Positions 36,462 to 45,296 of a stretch of DNA of 64,000 bases are shown one piece after another (position 1 is the stretch's first letter; the number at the start of each line of letters is the position of its first letter). The stretch is from Eubacterium sp. CAG:180. Lineage in GTDB: Bacteria > Bacillota > Clostridia > Oscillospirales > Acutalibacteraceae. Below the pieces are notes generated by a model. The model was not told the DNA's origin. It searched no databases and saw only the letters and a program-made list of their open reading frames with translations. Made by a program: the position numbers and the translations under genes. The stretch spans positions 10,119 through 74,118 of the forward strand of contig HF993129.1 in NCBI GenBank assembly GCA_000432435.1, read 5' to 3'.

Positions 36462-37406
36462 ATGGCTGATATAATTAAAACTGCTACAAGAGACGCTTAC
36501 GGCAAAGCTCTTATTGAGCTCGGGCATAAGGATAAAAATGTTATTGTTATGGATTCCGATCTTGCAGAAGCTACAAGAACCGGAAAGTTTAAGAAGGAAT
36601 TCCCCGATAGATTTTTTGACTCCGGCATAGCTGAATGTGATATGATGTGTATTGCTGCCGGTTTAGCTGCGACAGGTCATACCGTATTTGCAAGTTCGTT
36701 TGCAATGTTCGCTGCCGGGAGAGCCTTTGAGCAAATCAGAAACTCTATTGCTTATCCTAATCTCAATGTTAAAATCGGTGCTACTCACGCCGGTATTTCG
36801 GTTGGCGAGGATGGTGCAAGCCATCAGTGCTGTGAGGATATTGCACTTATGCGTTCCATACCCAATATGGTTATTTTAAATCCTGCCGATGACGTTGAAG
36901 CTCGCCTTTGTGTGCTTGCTGCGGCAGAGCATGACGGACCTGTTTATATGAGATTCGGAAGACTTGCGGTTCCGAGAGTTTTTGATGATAATTATAACTT
37001 CGAAATCGGTAAGGGCAATGTGCTTGTTGACGGAACCGATGTTACCATTATCGCAACCGGCCTTATGGTAAACGAGGCTCTCATTGCCGCTGAGAATTTA
37101 AAGGCTGACGGCATATCCGCCAGAGTTGTAAATATGGCAACCATTAAGCCGATTGACAGCGATATTATAGTTGACAGTGTCAAAAAGACCGGCGCTGTTG
37201 TTACTGCCGAAGAACACAATATTATCGGTGGCCTCGGAAGTGCCGTAACTGAAGTTGTATGCGAAAAGTGTCCTGCCCCTGTCCTCAGAGTAGGTGTTGA
37301 AGATGTTTTCGGCAGATCCGGTCCCGCTGTTGAGCTTTTGCATATTTACGGCCTTGATGCCGCTCACATTGAAGAAAAAGCAAAAGAGGCAATCAAACTT
37401 AAATGA
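36462..37406 (+). CDS. Transketolase, C-terminal subunit
   Basis: A protein of 314 aa with the pyrimidine-binding and C-terminal domains: DSDLAEATRT, FDSGIAECDMM, FASSFAMFAAGRAFEQIRN and GATHAGISVGEDGASHQ. It pairs with the N-terminal subunit. The stop overlaps the next start (ATGA). Confidence 0.93.
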   Translation: MADIIKTATRDAYGKALIELGHKDKNVIVMDSDLAEATRTGKFKKEFPDRFFDSGIAECDMMCIAAGLAATGHTVFASSFAMFAAGRAFEQIRNSIAYPNLNVKIGATHAGISVGEDGASHQCCEDIALMRSIPNMVILNPADDVEARLCVLAAAEHDGPVYMRFGRLAVPRVFDDNYNFEIGKGNVLVDGTDVTIIATGLMVNEALIAAENLKADGISARVVNMATIKPIDSDIIVDSVKKTGAVVTAEEHNIIGGLGSAVTEVVCEKCPAPVLRVGVEDVFGRSGPAVELLHIYGLDAAHIEEKAKEAIKLK

Positions 37407-37765
37407 GTGAGATTTTCGGGAAAGACGCTTTATTTAGTTTTGCAAATGAGCACTACGGAATTGAGCCGGATTACCCGTTTAGTGACGATGCAAGTGCGGT
37501 GTTGAGGCATCCGGAAAACAGAAAGTGGTTTGCACTTGTTATGAGAGTGTCAAAAAGCAAATTCGGCATTAAGAGCGATAATGCGGTTGATATATTAAAT
37601 CTTAAAAGTGATCCCATTTTAATCGGTTCATTAAGACTTAAAGATGGCTTTTTTCCGGCGTACCATATGAATAAGGAAAAATGGATTACGATTTTTCTTG
37701 ACGGTACGGTTCCAAAGAACGAAATATGTGATTTACTTGATTTAAGCTACGATTTAACAATTTAA
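37403..37765 (+). CDS. MmcQ/YjbR family protein
   Basis: A protein of 120 aa. The YjbR fold is indicated by EPDYPF, RHPENRKWFALV, LNLKSDP, and GFFPAYHMNKEKWITI followed by the terminal LLDLSYDLT. These are single-domain cytoplasmic proteins with a DNA-binding-like fold and no established function. Overlaps the transketolase stop by 4 bp and ends the long operon, before a strong terminator. Confidence 0.82.
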   Translation: MSEIFGKDALFSFANEHYGIEPDYPFSDDASAVLRHPENRKWFALVMRVSKSKFGIKSDNAVDILNLKSDPILIGSLRLKDGFFPAYHMNKEKWITIFLDGTVPKNEICDLLDLSYDLTI

Positions 37766-37769
37766 CAGA

Positions 37770-37806
37770 AAAACAGCTCTGTTTTTTTGTAACAGAGCTG
37801 TTTTTA
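37770..37806. terminator. Intrinsic terminator, bidirectional
   Basis: A 14-bp stem (37770-37783 and 37791-37804) with a T-run. It ends the miaB-to-yjbR series and faces a minus-strand gene. Confidence 0.88.
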
Positions 37807-37825
37807 TTGAAATATCAAAGAATGA

Positions 37826-38803
37826 TTAAATATGTTTATCGATAAAGCCAGTTACAGCTTTCCAATAGAGTTCCGGATGAGCACAAACGCTTCTTGCGTG
37901 AGGAGCATCGGGAACAGACAGCATTTCCTTTTCGCAAGCGGCAGCAGAATAAACCTTGTCGAGCATTTCATACGGAACAAATGTATCGGCTTCACCGTGA
38001 ATGAACAAAGTAGGCGTAACGCTTTTCTTAACCTGCTTTACAGACGAAGCGTTTCTCAGATTAAAGTTTTCTCTGAGAAGATTTACAATGTTAGCACTAT
38101 ATAAAAACGGGAATCTCGGTAGTTTAATGCTCTTGGTAAGCCTTATGCCTAATATATCCCAAGCGGAGGTGTACCCACAATCTTCTATTGCCGCTTTTAC
38201 ATTTTCAGGCAGCTTTTCTCCGGTTGCCATCATGGTGGTTGCAGCACCCATTGACACTCCGTGCAGAATTATTTTTGATTCTGGATGACGCTCAGCAATG
38301 TAGTTTATCCATTCAATTACATCGAGGCGGTCGTTCCAGCCCATTGTTATGAAATCCTGCTCCGAATCTCCGTGTCCGCGAAGGCTCGGCAGTAAGACAT
38401 TATAACCCAATTCATGGTATTTTTTTGCATAAATACCCATATTTGCTGGTGAAGAAGTGTAGCCGTGAATGCATATAATGTATACGTTACTGGGCTTATC
38501 AGGGCGAATAAGATCGGCATAAAGTGACTGTCTATGCTTTTTTTCGATTATAATTTTTTCTGTATCTTGATGCATAAACCAGTCGGCACCGTCATCAATC
38601 ATACTGTCAAGCTTTTCCTTGTATTCGTTCTTTGGCTTTTTTGCGGCACTTTTAGCCACCATATCGGTAATAAGTTTGCTGTTTAGGCCTCCTCTTGAAA
38701 GTGAAAGTCTGTAAGAAATATCGCCGATTGTGAGATATATCAGTGATGCGCATCCACCGATTATCGCAACGTCTTTAATTTTTTTGCCGGTTGTGTTTGC
38801 CAT
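37826..38803 (-). CDS. Alpha/beta hydrolase with N-terminal membrane segment
   Basis: A protein of 325 aa. A hydrophobic stretch at about residues 12-28 (IGGCASLIYLTIG) suggests membrane association. The hydrolase core has CIHGYTSSPANMG (oxyanion), LRGHGDSE, the nucleophile elbow HGVSMGAATT, IHGEADTFVP with the acid residue and DAPHARS with the catalytic histidine. It resembles B. subtilis YqkD-like hydrolases. Substrate unknown. Ribosome binding site GAGGTGA. Single gene. Confidence 0.8.
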   Translation of the reverse strand: MANTTGKKIKDVAIIGGCASLIYLTIGDISYRLSLSRGGLNSKLITDMVAKSAAKKPKNEYKEKLDSMIDDGADWFMHQDTEKIIIEKKHRQSLYADLIRPDKPSNVYIICIHGYTSSPANMGIYAKKYHELGYNVLLPSLRGHGDSEQDFITMGWNDRLDVIEWINYIAERHPESKIILHGVSMGAATTMMATGEKLPENVKAAIEDCGYTSAWDILGIRLTKSIKLPRFPFLYSANIVNLLRENFNLRNASSVKQVKKSVTPTLFIHGEADTFVPYEMLDKVYSAAACEKEMLSVPDAPHARSVCAHPELYWKAVTGFIDKHI

Positions 38804-38884
38804 AGTCTCACCTCTAAATCATTAACTATTTTTTATTATACAACAAAAGTCTATTAAAATCAAATGTTGAAATTAAAATATGTG

Positions 38885-38913
38885 TTGTTTTTGTTGTAGA
38901 AATCTGATAAAAT
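38885..38913 (+). promoter_or_regulatory. Promoter of the second DivIVA-like gene
   Basis: -35 TTGTTT (38885-38890), 17-bp spacer, TG-extended -10 TAAAAT (38908-38913). Confidence 0.6.
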
Positions 38914-38945
38914 ATTTTGTGTAATATTAAATTGGAGGAATTTTG

Positions 38946-39716
38946 ATGGCATCCGAAAAAATATTTCGTTCTGCCGTATTTGGCGGATTTAATCGCTCAG
39001 ATGTTATTTCTTATATTGAGGACCTGAGAAATGAGATAAGTGATCTTCAAAGGAAGTATGCCGATAAGGAAACAAAGATTAATGAGCTTGAAGATAAAGT
39101 CGGCGATTTAACCGAGAAATGCGCGTCTTTAAATGATCTGCAAGAGAAATACAATGTTCAGTGCGATACTGTTGAAGCTTTGAAAAATGAAAACGTTGAG
39201 CTGAATAACAAGGTCTCCGAATTGCAGAATATTTCTGATAAGTATGATGAGTCCGTCTGCGAATTTGAGCTTAAAGAGCAAAAAATTAAAACCGCAGAGG
39301 CTCAGCTCGGTGCGGCATTTTTGGATGCGCGTAAGTATTCCGATGAAATTGTATCGGCTGCCAATGTTAAAGCCTCTGATATTTCGGCAAAGGCTTCGGC
39401 TGAAATATCGGAACAAGCTGTTGAGATAAGTAAGCTTACGGCAGAGGTCAATGCGATATCCGAAAGATTTAATCGCTCTATTGATGAATTACATTCAAGC
39501 ATCGCTGCGCTTGCCAATAAAATGTCCGTTTCTGCAAATGAGCTTTCCAAGAGAAAAAATGCACCTTCCTTTGTGCCGGATGTATCAATTAAAATCGATG
39601 ATGAAAACAATATAATGCTGCAAAATACAGAAGATGATAATTCAAAGAAAATAGAGGACGGGTTTAATCTTGATTCCTCAACGGTTTTTAATTTTAACAA
39701 ACATAAAGAGGGATAA
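38946..39716 (+). CDS. DivIVA-domain coiled-coil protein
   Basis: A protein of 256 aa from the ATG after GGAGGAATTTTG. The start FRSAVFGGFNRSDVISYI is the shortened DivIVA-type N-terminal module, followed by about 190 residues of predicted coiled coil (SDLQRKYADKETKINELEDK-like heptads) and a polar tail. A second DivIVA-like gene is at 32361. Proteins of this kind localise to membrane curvature or septa. A fumarase-beta-like gene follows after 2 bp, which is an odd partner. Confidence 0.72.
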   Translation: MASEKIFRSAVFGGFNRSDVISYIEDLRNEISDLQRKYADKETKINELEDKVGDLTEKCASLNDLQEKYNVQCDTVEALKNENVELNNKVSELQNISDKYDESVCEFELKEQKIKTAEAQLGAAFLDARKYSDEIVSAANVKASDISAKASAEISEQAVEISKLTAEVNAISERFNRSIDELHSSIAALANKMSVSANELSKRKNAPSFVPDVSIKIDDENNIMLQNTEDDNSKKIEDGFNLDSSTVFNFNKHKEG

Positions 39717-39718
39717 GG

Positions 39719-40246
39719 TTGGCTCTTTACCACATTAATACAAAGGATATCAAGGCGGCTGCACAAACCCTTAACGCCGGCGATACGGTATATTTGAGCG
39801 GAATCGTGTATACGTCGCGTGACGCTGCCCACAAAAGGATATTTGAACTTATAAATAAAGGAGCAGCTCTTCCTTATGATATAAATGGGGCTGTACAGTA
39901 TTTTGCAGGTCCTACTCCGACTCCGAAGGGATTGGCAATAGGCAGCTGCGGGCCTACTACTTCAAGCAGAATGGATGTTTTTTCTCCAAAACTTTTAGAT
40001 ATGGGCCTTGGAGCGATGATAGGCAAAGGACCGCGTTCCGACGAGGTTTGCAAAGCTATCGTACGCAACGGCTCTGTATACTTTTGCGCCGTAGGCGGTG
40101 CCGGTGCACTTGCGTCAAAATGCATAAAGAGTTGTGAAGTTATTGCATTTTCGGAGCTTGGCTGCGAATCTGTCAAAAAGCTTGAATTCTGCGAGTTTCC
40201 GCTTACCGTTGCCATTGACTGCCATGGAGGAAATCTTTTTAAATAA
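39719..40246 (+). CDS. Class I fumarase/tartrate dehydratase beta subunit, without adjacent alpha subunit
   Basis: A protein of 175 aa with a TTG start and GAGGGATAAGG upstream. Motifs GDTVYLSGIVYTSRDAAHKR, AGPTPTPKG, CGPTTSSRMD and GKGP match the C-terminal (beta) domain of Fe-S class I hydro-lyases. The alpha subunit, which carries the [4Fe-4S] ligands, is not next to it or elsewhere in the window. The product would hydrate fumarate or a related acid only together with an alpha partner. The downstream pcrA start is 22 bp away, so the two are probably co-transcribed. Confidence 0.85.
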   Translation: MALYHINTKDIKAAAQTLNAGDTVYLSGIVYTSRDAAHKRIFELINKGAALPYDINGAVQYFAGPTPTPKGLAIGSCGPTTSSRMDVFSPKLLDMGLGAMIGKGPRSDEVCKAIVRNGSVYFCAVGGAGALASKCIKSCEVIAFSELGCESVKKLEFCEFPLTVAIDCHGGNLFK

Positions 40247-40268
40247 TAATATCGGAGATATAAAACAG

Positions 40269-42650
40269 ATGGATTATAACAACTTTTTGAATATAAGAAA
40301 AAGCATAATCGAGAAAGAGTTTTCTCGAATGAATGATATGCAAAAAAAAGCGGTCTTTAGAATAAAAGGACCGCTTTTAATTCTCGCAGGCGCAGGTTCG
40401 GGAAAAACAACCGTGCTTGTTAATCGAATTTCAAATCTGCTCAAATACGGCGATGCTTACAATACGGAAAAATCTTCAAGGACTCCGGATGAGTACGATG
40501 TTGAACTAATGCAGCGCTATCTTGCAGGTGACAGCTCTGTGTACCATGAAATACGTGATGTATTATCCTATGACGCTCCCATGCCGTGGCAAATTCTCGC
40601 TATAACATTTACCAATAAAGCCGCAAATGAGCTTAAAGAACGCCTCGTTAAAATGTTAGGGGATAATGCTGCGGATATTTGGGCATGCACGTTTCATTCT
40701 GCTTGTTTGCGTATTCTGAGAAGAAACGGCGACAAACTCGGTTTCTCATCTCATTTTACAATCTATGACACCGACGACAGCAAGCGCGTAATGAAAGAAT
40801 GTCAGAAATTGCTCGGTGTTGACGATAAATTTCTGTCACACAAGACTATACTTAATGAAATCAGCAAGGCTAAAGATTCGTTAATATCTCCCGACGATTA
40901 TTTGAAATCGGCAGGCAATGATGTCAGACTTCGCAAAATGGGCGAGTGTTATAAAAAGTATCAGCAACTTTTAAAAAATGCCGATGCTATGGACTTTGAT
41001 GATATTATAGCCAATACAGTTGCGCTTTTACAAAACGAACCCGATGTTCTTGACTATTACCAAAACAGATTTAAATACATAATGGTAGACGAGTATCAAG
41101 ATACGAACCATGCTCAATATGTACTTACATCTCTGCTCGCGGACAAATATAAAAATATCTGTGTTGTCGGTGATGACGATCAGAGCATTTATCGTTTCAG
41201 GGGCGCTACTATTGAAAACATTTTGAGCTTTGAAAATAGATATGAAGATGCAGTTGTAATACGACTTGAGCAGAATTACAGATCCACACAGAACATTCTT
41301 GATGCCGCAAATGCGGTTATAGCCAACAATACCGAACGTAAGGTTAAAAATTTATGGACGGCAAACGGCAGCGGAGAAAAAATAGAACTGAGCACCGCTG
41401 CGGATGAGACAGATGAGGCGCGTTATATTGCCGAGCAAATTTTAAATTCTGTGGCGAAGGGCAGAAAGTGGAGCGATCATGCTGTTCTTTACAGGATGAA
41501 CGCAATGTCAAACTCTATTGAGCGCGCACTTGTAAAAAATGCCATTCCGTACAGGATTATAGGCGGCCATAAGTTCTATGACAGAGCCGAAATCAAAGAC
41601 ATACATGCCTATCTTAACGTTATAAACAATCCGTCCGATTCTGTAAGATTGAGACGAATCATAAATGTACCGAAACGCGGTATAGGTGATTCTACGGTTG
41701 CCAAAGCCGGCGAAATAGCCGAAACTCTCGGTATTACGCTATATGAGGTTTTAAAAACCGCCGATCAGTACGAGGTGTTAAAGCGTACCTCTGGAAAGCT
41801 GATTCAATTTACTGCAATGATGGATAGACTGATGTCTCTCTCCGAAACAGAGGGCTTGCCGGAGCTATATGACAGTATTATAGAAGAAACCGGTTATGTA
41901 GGCTATCTTCGGTCCAATCCCGAAAAGTTCGACGACCGTATGCAAAATATAAACGAGCTTAAATCAAATCTTGTCAGATACGAAGAAGATAATGAAGATG
42001 CAACCCTCAACGATTATCTCGAAGAAATAGCTTTACTTACCGATATTGACAATTATAACGCGGGTGAGGATGCCGTCGTTCTTATGACGCTTCATTCGGC
42101 AAAGGGGCTTGAGTTTCCGGTGGTATTTATGCCCGGACTTGAAGAGGGAATATTCCCCGGGATACAGAGTATGTATAATGAAACTGAAGTTGAAGAAGAA
42201 CGCAGGCTTGCATACGTAGGAATAACAAGGGCTAAAGAAAAGCTTTATATTACGAAGGCTAAAAGCAGAATGTTGTACGGCTCTACTAACTATTTCCATC
42301 AATCCAGATTTATCTCCGAAATCCCCGAGAATTTACTGAACATCAGGCAGGAGACGGGATTCAGAGCAATGGCGGGACTCGATAGGGCCGCAAAACACTC
42401 GCCGTATGTTGCTTCTGCAAGAGAACACCATATTGATCGCGGCTTCAGCGGTTCCGGAAAAGCTTCTCAGAAAGTCACAACGGGAGATATTGATTATAAA
42501 GTCGGCGACACGGTTATTCACAAGGTGTTCGGGGAAGGCGTTATTACAAAAACAACATCTATGGGAAACGATTTGCTGCTCGAAATTGCTTTCGTTAAAG
42601 CCGGTACGAAGAAAATTATGGCACGTCTTGCAAAGCTTCAAAAGGTGTAA
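40269..42650 (+). CDS. pcrA: UvrD/PcrA-type DNA helicase
   Basis: A protein of 793 aa from the ATG at 40269, with GGAG upstream; the open frame reaches 135 bp further, into the previous gene. SF1A motifs: Q motif MNDMQKKAV, Walker A AGAGSGKTTVL, Ia AITFTNKAANE, II VDEYQDTNHAQ, III GDDDQSIYRFRGA, IV LEQNYRST, V TLHSAKGLEF, VI VGITRAKEKLY. About 40 extra residues lie between motifs I and Ia (GDAYNTEKSSRT region). The C-terminus (DTVIHKVFGEGVI) is the PcrA Tudor-like RNA-polymerase-binding module. Acts in nucleotide excision repair and collision resolution. Confidence 0.93.
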   Translation: MDYNNFLNIRKSIIEKEFSRMNDMQKKAVFRIKGPLLILAGAGSGKTTVLVNRISNLLKYGDAYNTEKSSRTPDEYDVELMQRYLAGDSSVYHEIRDVLSYDAPMPWQILAITFTNKAANELKERLVKMLGDNAADIWACTFHSACLRILRRNGDKLGFSSHFTIYDTDDSKRVMKECQKLLGVDDKFLSHKTILNEISKAKDSLISPDDYLKSAGNDVRLRKMGECYKKYQQLLKNADAMDFDDIIANTVALLQNEPDVLDYYQNRFKYIMVDEYQDTNHAQYVLTSLLADKYKNICVVGDDDQSIYRFRGATIENILSFENRYEDAVVIRLEQNYRSTQNILDAANAVIANNTERKVKNLWTANGSGEKIELSTAADETDEARYIAEQILNSVAKGRKWSDHAVLYRMNAMSNSIERALVKNAIPYRIIGGHKFYDRAEIKDIHAYLNVINNPSDSVRLRRIINVPKRGIGDSTVAKAGEIAETLGITLYEVLKTADQYEVLKRTSGKLIQFTAMMDRLMSLSETEGLPELYDSIIEETGYVGYLRSNPEKFDDRMQNINELKSNLVRYEEDNEDATLNDYLEEIALLTDIDNYNAGEDAVVLMTLHSAKGLEFPVVFMPGLEEGIFPGIQSMYNETEVEEERRLAYVGITRAKEKLYITKAKSRMLYGSTNYFHQSRFISEIPENLLNIRQETGFRAMAGLDRAAKHSPYVASAREHHIDRGFSGSGKASQKVTTGDIDYKVGDTVIHKVFGEGVITKTTSMGNDLLLEIAFVKAGTKKIMARLAKLQKV

Positions 42651-42694
42651 AAATATTTTAGTTGCGAAAAAGAGGCTTTTTTGTCGAAAAAATA

Positions 42695-42723
42695 TTGACC
42701 TTTTCTTTTTAATGGATTATAAT
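42695..42723 (+). promoter_or_regulatory. Strong sigma-A promoter
   Basis: -35 TTGACC (42695-42700), 17-bp spacer, perfect -10 TATAAT (42718-42723). No coding gene follows on the plus strand; it drives the RNA below. Confidence 0.75.
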
Positions 42724-42729
42724 AAACTT

Positions 42730-42860
42730 GCTACCTGAAAAACGGTAGTCCGCATTTTGCGCAAAAGACAGCATTTAGTTTTTGAGGGGCTGGACTGGTT
42801 GTTTTTTGCGCTCACTCAAAAGAGCACGGACAAAACATGAGTTTGTCCGTGCTCTTTTGC
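42730..42860 (+). ncRNA. Putative small RNA of about 130 nt, family unknown
   Basis: A stand-alone transcription unit between pcrA and the convergent rodA: a near-consensus promoter, about 90 nt of structured sequence, and a strong terminator. Predicted folds by eye: a CTACC/GGTAG hairpin (42731-42749), and a 14-bp stem with two G-U pairs (42759-42772 with 42798-42811). TTTTGAG at 42780-42786 can pair with CTCAAAA at 42815-42821, which would compete with both the long stem and the terminator. There is no usable open frame with a ribosome binding site. It does not match 6S, SRP, tmRNA or RNase P features that I know. It could be a regulatory sRNA. Confidence 0.55.
42818..42860. terminator. Bidirectional intrinsic terminator
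   Basis: A perfect 17-bp stem (42818-42834 and 42842-42858) with a 7-nt loop. The A-run on one side and T-run on the other let it stop both the small RNA (plus) and rodA (minus). Confidence 0.9.
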
Positions 42861-42897
42861 TTTATTTAGTTTTATTTGGTGCTGTATAAACAGCAGA

Positions 42898-44064
42898 CTA
42901 TTTTTTTAATGAATCATATACTCTTATATTTACGGCACCCGTATCACAGTTGTGTCTGTAAATGCTCATAACTATACCTATACCTAAATAGACACAAAGG
43001 TTGGAAGAACCGCCGGCACTGAAAAACGGAAGCGTTATACCGATGACGGGTAGCAGCATTAAACACATGCCTACGTTTATAATCATTTGCCCGATTATCA
43101 TTGCAGCCATTCCCGTACAAATCAGATTGGTGGATTGTTCGCTTGACTTTTTTCCGACATAAATAATTCTCACGGTTATTAAAACTATAAGAAGCAGTGC
43201 GGTTATACAGCCGATAAATCCCAATTCTTCACCGACAACGGAAAAAATCATATCATTTTGGCTCTCCGGGACAGCTCCTGCCTGTGTGTAAGCTCCCTTA
43301 AACAAGCCTTGCCCCGTAATACCGCCGGCGCCGATGGCGTTAAGACCGCGTTGCTGCTGATATATAATATCAGGATATAAATCGGGATAAATAAGAGCTA
43401 AAAATCTGTCTTTTTGGAGTTGCTTTAAAACATAAGTCCAAATAAGAGGAGTTGCCGCTCCGACTAAAGCTATACCGCCGAGAAAATATCCCCAATGAAC
43501 GCCTGCTACAAACATCATGACAATGGCAATAACCATAAATACGAGTGCAGAACCCATATCGCCGGTTGCCGCAACAAGAACTATCGGTACGGCAGCGTGT
43601 GCACCGAGTTGAAGGATACTGAAAATGTTGTTGATTTTTTCTTTCACTTTATCCAAATGCACACCGAACGTTATAATAAATCCGATTTTTACAAGTTCTG
43701 ACGGTTGAAAATTTATAGGTCCTATTGAAAGCCATGTTCTGGCGTCCGGTCTTGAAGACGGCCCTGTGCCCCATTTGAAGAGAACAAGCATTATGATAAC
43801 ACAGAAAACAGCTATAACCGGCCAAAACTTGGTATATACTTGGTAATCGAAATATGATAAGAACAACGCAGCAATGATTCCGAGGAAAATCGCAAGCAGC
43901 ATTATTATAAATTCTCTCGAAAAATGAGCTCCGTCTTTAAGAGTGTATCGGGTGGCACTGTAAACCATTAACAATCCAAATGCGGAGGTAATCACACAAA
44001 GAGAAAACAACAAAATATCAGTTTCCTTCAAAAAGCTTTTTATTGTCGAAAAAACCTTTTTCAT
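42898..44064 (-). CDS. rodA: RodA-type SEDS peptidoglycan glycosyltransferase
   Basis: A protein of 388 aa from the ATG at 44064, 6 nt after GGAGGT; the longer frame start lacks a site. About ten membrane helices. SEDS landmarks are FQPSELVKIGFI, PESQNDMIFSVVGEELGFIG and LPFFSAGGSSNL. The sequence HTERYNK-like end is absent. RodA polymerises glycan strands for side-wall growth with a class B PBP. RodA is favoured over FtsW or SpoVE by the PSELVK and QNDMIFS forms, but the distinction is not certain. Single gene ending at the shared terminator. Confidence 0.85.
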   Translation of the reverse strand: MKKVFSTIKSFLKETDILLFSLCVITSAFGLLMVYSATRYTLKDGAHFSREFIIMLLAIFLGIIAALFLSYFDYQVYTKFWPVIAVFCVIIMLVLFKWGTGPSSRPDARTWLSIGPINFQPSELVKIGFIITFGVHLDKVKEKINNIFSILQLGAHAAVPIVLVAATGDMGSALVFMVIAIVMMFVAGVHWGYFLGGIALVGAATPLIWTYVLKQLQKDRFLALIYPDLYPDIIYQQQRGLNAIGAGGITGQGLFKGAYTQAGAVPESQNDMIFSVVGEELGFIGCITALLLIVLITVRIIYVGKKSSEQSTNLICTGMAAMIIGQMIINVGMCLMLLPVIGITLPFFSAGGSSNLCVYLGIGIVMSIYRHNCDTGAVNIRVYDSLKK

Positions 44065-44132
44065 TTTTTTACCTCCGAATTTATTATTTAATATTATATT
44101 ATGGTGAGCTGATATTTTCAAGCAAAAAAGTA

Positions 44133-44161
44133 TTTACTGATAATAAATTTAATGCTAAAAT
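44133..44161 (+). promoter_or_regulatory. Promoter of tsaE-tsaB-rpiB
   Basis: -35 TTTACT (44133-44138), 17-bp spacer, TG-extended -10 TAAAAT (44156-44161). The tsaE start is 15 bp downstream, so the leader is very short. Confidence 0.55.
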
Positions 44162-44176
44162 AACTAAGGTGATTAA

Positions 44177-44617
44177 ATGATAGAGTTTTCAAGTAAATCC
44201 GCCAAGGAAACAATTGCCTTAGGCGAAAAACTGGCAAAAAAGCTTGACGGCGGAACGGTTGTGGCTTTTTACGGCGGTCTCGGAATGGGCAAGACAACTC
44301 TTATCAGCGGTATTGCAAAGGGTATGGGGCTCACTTGTAATGTTTCAAGCCCGACATTTGCAATTGTAAATGTTTACGGTGAGCATAATGAGCTTTGTCA
44401 TTTTGATATGTACCGTGTTGAGAGCTGGGACGATCTTTATTCTACCGGCTTTTTTGACTATATAGATATGGGCTCGGTTTTGTGTGTTGAGTGGAGTGAA
44501 AATGTTGAAAACGCATTGCCTGAGAATACTGTGAGGGTATATATGGAAAAAGGCGGTTCCGATAATGATCGTATTATTAGAATAGATGGTGTTAAAGATG
44601 AAAATTCTCTCTGTTGA
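44177..44617 (+). CDS. tsaE: tRNA threonylcarbamoyladenosine biosynthesis ATPase TsaE
   Basis: A protein of 146 aa. P-loop GGLGMGKTTLISG, SPTFAIVNVYG, HFDMYR and CVEWSENVE are the TsaE landmarks. It is the regulatory ATPase of the t6A37 complex with TsaB and TsaD. The final 20 bp overlap tsaB. Confidence 0.94.
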   Translation: MIEFSSKSAKETIALGEKLAKKLDGGTVVAFYGGLGMGKTTLISGIAKGMGLTCNVSSPTFAIVNVYGEHNELCHFDMYRVESWDDLYSTGFFDYIDMGSVLCVEWSENVENALPENTVRVYMEKGGSDNDRIIRIDGVKDENSLC

Positions 44618-45296
44618 AAGCTCAGCTGCTTCTTGCAGTGTTGCGCTTTCGGATAATGGGGTACTTATAGGTGAAGAGTTCACAAACGTAAAACTGACAC
44701 ACAGCGAAACCCTTATGCCGATGGTGAAAAATATACTTGATAATACTAAAACCGATATAGGCACAGTGAATGTATTTGCTGTTTCAAACGGACCGGGTTC
44801 ATTTACGGGTGTCAGAATCGGCGTGGCTGCCATAAAGGGAATGGCCGATGGAGTCGGCAAGCCGTGCTGTGGTATTTCTACTCTTGAGACAATAGCGTAT
44901 CCCTTTTTTGACCGAAACTGTGTTGTTTGTTCTCTTATGGACGCAAGATGTTCTCAGGTGTATACAGCTCTTTTTGAAAATGGGAAAAGGCTTACTCCCG
45001 ACAGCGCGATGCTCATATCGGAATTGGCAGACAGCTTAAAAAGCATAGACAAGCCTATTTTATTTGCAGGCGACGGTGCCACAGTAACCTATGAAAAGCT
45101 TTCGGATAGCTTTGACAATATCATATTGGCGGACGCACAAAACAGGTATCAGCGCGCATCAAGCGTTGCATTTCTTACTGAAAAATATATCAATTCAGGT
45201 AAATTACCGGTTAGCGCCAACGAGCTTTTACCGGTTTATTTAAGACTGCCTCAGGCAGAGCGAGAATTAAAAAAGAAAAAGGAGCTTAAGAAATGA
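44598..45296 (+). CDS. tsaB: tRNA threonylcarbamoyladenosine biosynthesis protein TsaB
   Basis: A protein of 232 aa from the ATG at 44598, the position where the family begins (MKILSVESS); an ATG 12 bp earlier adds four residues. ASKHA-fold protein with SNGPGSFTGVRIG, the TsaB signature. It is a non-catalytic partner of TsaD. The usual genomic partners rimI and tsaD are 29 kb away (13833-15349). The stop overlaps rpiB (ATGA). Confidence 0.93.
   Translation: MKILSVESSAASCSVALSDNGVLIGEEFTNVKLTHSETLMPMVKNILDNTKTDIGTVNVFAVSNGPGSFTGVRIGVAAIKGMADGVGKPCCGISTLETIAYPFFDRNCVVCSLMDARCSQVYTALFENGKRLTPDSAMLISELADSLKSIDKPILFAGDGATVTYEKLSDSFDNIILADAQNRYQRASSVAFLTEKYINSGKLPVSANELLPVYLRLPQAERELKKKKELKK

Noticed and set aside
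42730..42860. 6S RNA, SRP RNA, tmRNA or RNase P RNA
   Set aside because: Size and signature sequences do not fit: no long closing stem with central bubble, no SRP tetraloop domain, no tRNA-like ends.
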